Shown here: piece by piece, positions 63,678 through 64,000 of the stretch
How the letters are laid out: every line of letters starts with the position of its first letter
Position numbering within the stretch: position 1 is the first letter of the stretch
DNA from: Xanthomonas sp. CFBP 8443
Lineage (GTDB): Bacteria > Pseudomonadota > Gammaproteobacteria > Xanthomonadales > Xanthomonadaceae
Assembly (NCBI RefSeq): GCF_025666195.1
Contig: NZ_CP102592.1
Coordinates: 3,038,001 to 3,102,000 of the forward strand
Length of the DNA stretch: 64,000 nucleotides
Direction: 5' to 3'
Program-made: the position numbers and the translations under genes
The notes under the pieces: generated by a model
Databases searched by the model: none
What the model was told of the DNA's origin: nothing
The model's input: the letters and a program-made list of their open reading frames with translations, nothing else

Positions 63678-64000
63678 GGGTCAGCGGCTTCGCTTCGGCT
63701 TGCTCGTGTTGTGCACTGCGCTGCTGGCTGCCTGCGGCGACGGCATGGTGCGCCGCGTGTCCGACCCAGCCGCCAGCGTGCAGCAGCTCACCGTCAACAT
63801 GGACGGCAGCTGGAAGGTGGACCTGCGCCTGCAGAACTACAGCAGTATCCCGATGCGCTACGACACCGTGCGCCTGGAACTGGGCGTGGGCGGCGAAGCC
63901 GCCGGGACCGTGCAGACCGCGCCCGGGATCTCGATCGGACCGGAAACGGCGGACGTGGTCAGCATCGCGCTGCGCCCCAGTTCGGCCGCCCGCATCGCCG
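63676..64000 (+). CDS. LEA-type lipoprotein (3' truncated)
   Basis: The frame stays open to the window edge (108 codons seen). It starts MGQRLRFGLLVLCTALLAACGDG, a signal sequence with lipobox LLAAC. Then comes a domain resembling the water-stress/LEA-14 fold: VQQLTVNMDGSWKVDLRLQNYSSIPMRYDTVRLEL, with the N-Y/F-S-S-x-P-M pattern in which a paired-strand NP-like motif follows. In proteobacteria such small lipoproteins (LEA type 2 family) sit in the periplasm and have no established function. Family call moderate because the C-terminus is missing. Confidence 0.75.
   Translation, partial: MGQRLRFGLLVLCTALLAACGDGMVRRVSDPAASVQQLTVNMDGSWKVDLRLQNYSSIPMRYDTVRLELGVGGEAAGTVQTAPGISIGPETADVVSIALRPSSAARIA

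Overview
The window is a gene-dense, very GC-rich bacterial chromosome segment. It carries about 60 protein-coding genes, one tRNA-Phe, several families of intergenic repeats, and no rRNA, CRISPR array or intact transposon. The gene set (FimX-type degenerate GGDEF/EAL protein, PhaR/PhaB, GluQ-RS, DbpA, QueG, GumN/TraB-like protein, MutL carrying the endonuclease motif) together with many short palindromic elements reading GTAGGAGCGGCTTCAGCCGCGAC points to Xanthomonadaceae, most likely Xanthomonas or a close relative. This assignment is inference from gene content and repeats, not from a marker gene.

Layout. 1-2049: 3' end of an exporter-type ABC ATPase, a small secreted protein, and ferredoxin-NADP reductase (fpr) behind a Fur-box-like palindrome. 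2093-7189: palindrome, glutathione peroxidase coupled to a secreted amidohydrolase, and a divergent M3 peptidase. 7222-10640: MarR regulator, cyclopropane fatty acid synthase, DUF3298 lipoprotein, small acetyltransferase, small unknown protein. 10829-14981: rhomboid protease, POT peptide transporter, M14 carboxypeptidase. 15061-23413: an unusual fusion of an endonuclease/exonuclease/phosphatase (EEP) domain with a GH3 glycosidase, a catalytically degraded EEP paralogue, and a convergent two-component system whose kinase carries a beta-propeller sensor. 23559-26287: short AraC regulator facing Mn-superoxide dismutase, then a barnase-type secreted RNase with its barstar inhibitor.

26342-27160 is an array of seven palindromic repeats plus one degenerate copy. 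27162-32367: Uup ABC-F ATPase, unknown protein, DbpA helicase, a decayed gene, an AT-rich orphan membrane gene, and apt. 32452-37502: RND efflux pump (adaptor plus AcrB-like pump) divergent from its TetR regulator. 37598-43007: SelO pseudokinase, lipoprotein alpha/beta hydrolase, GST, cold-shock protein, repeats, RluA-type pseudouridine synthase. 43044-48050: YaeQ, YhiN-type flavoprotein, FimX, HtpX. 48153-50589: GluQ-RS, PhaB, PhaR. 50762-56320: TraB/GumN protein, DUF1684 lipoprotein, MutL, AmiC-type amidase. 56402-60871: TsaE and Nnr divergent from QueG and XseA. 60915-64000: orphan MbcA/ParS-like protein, lipocalin, small secreted protein, tRNA-Phe, a poorly coding stretch, and the start of a LEA-type lipoprotein.

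Most genes are housekeeping, stress or envelope functions in short transcription units with close spacing or ATGA-type overlaps. The most unusual parts are the EEP-GH3 fusion with its dead paralogue, the barnase/barstar pair with an acidic barstar tail, the higher-order repeat array, and the pseudogene/AT-rich island near 31 kb.
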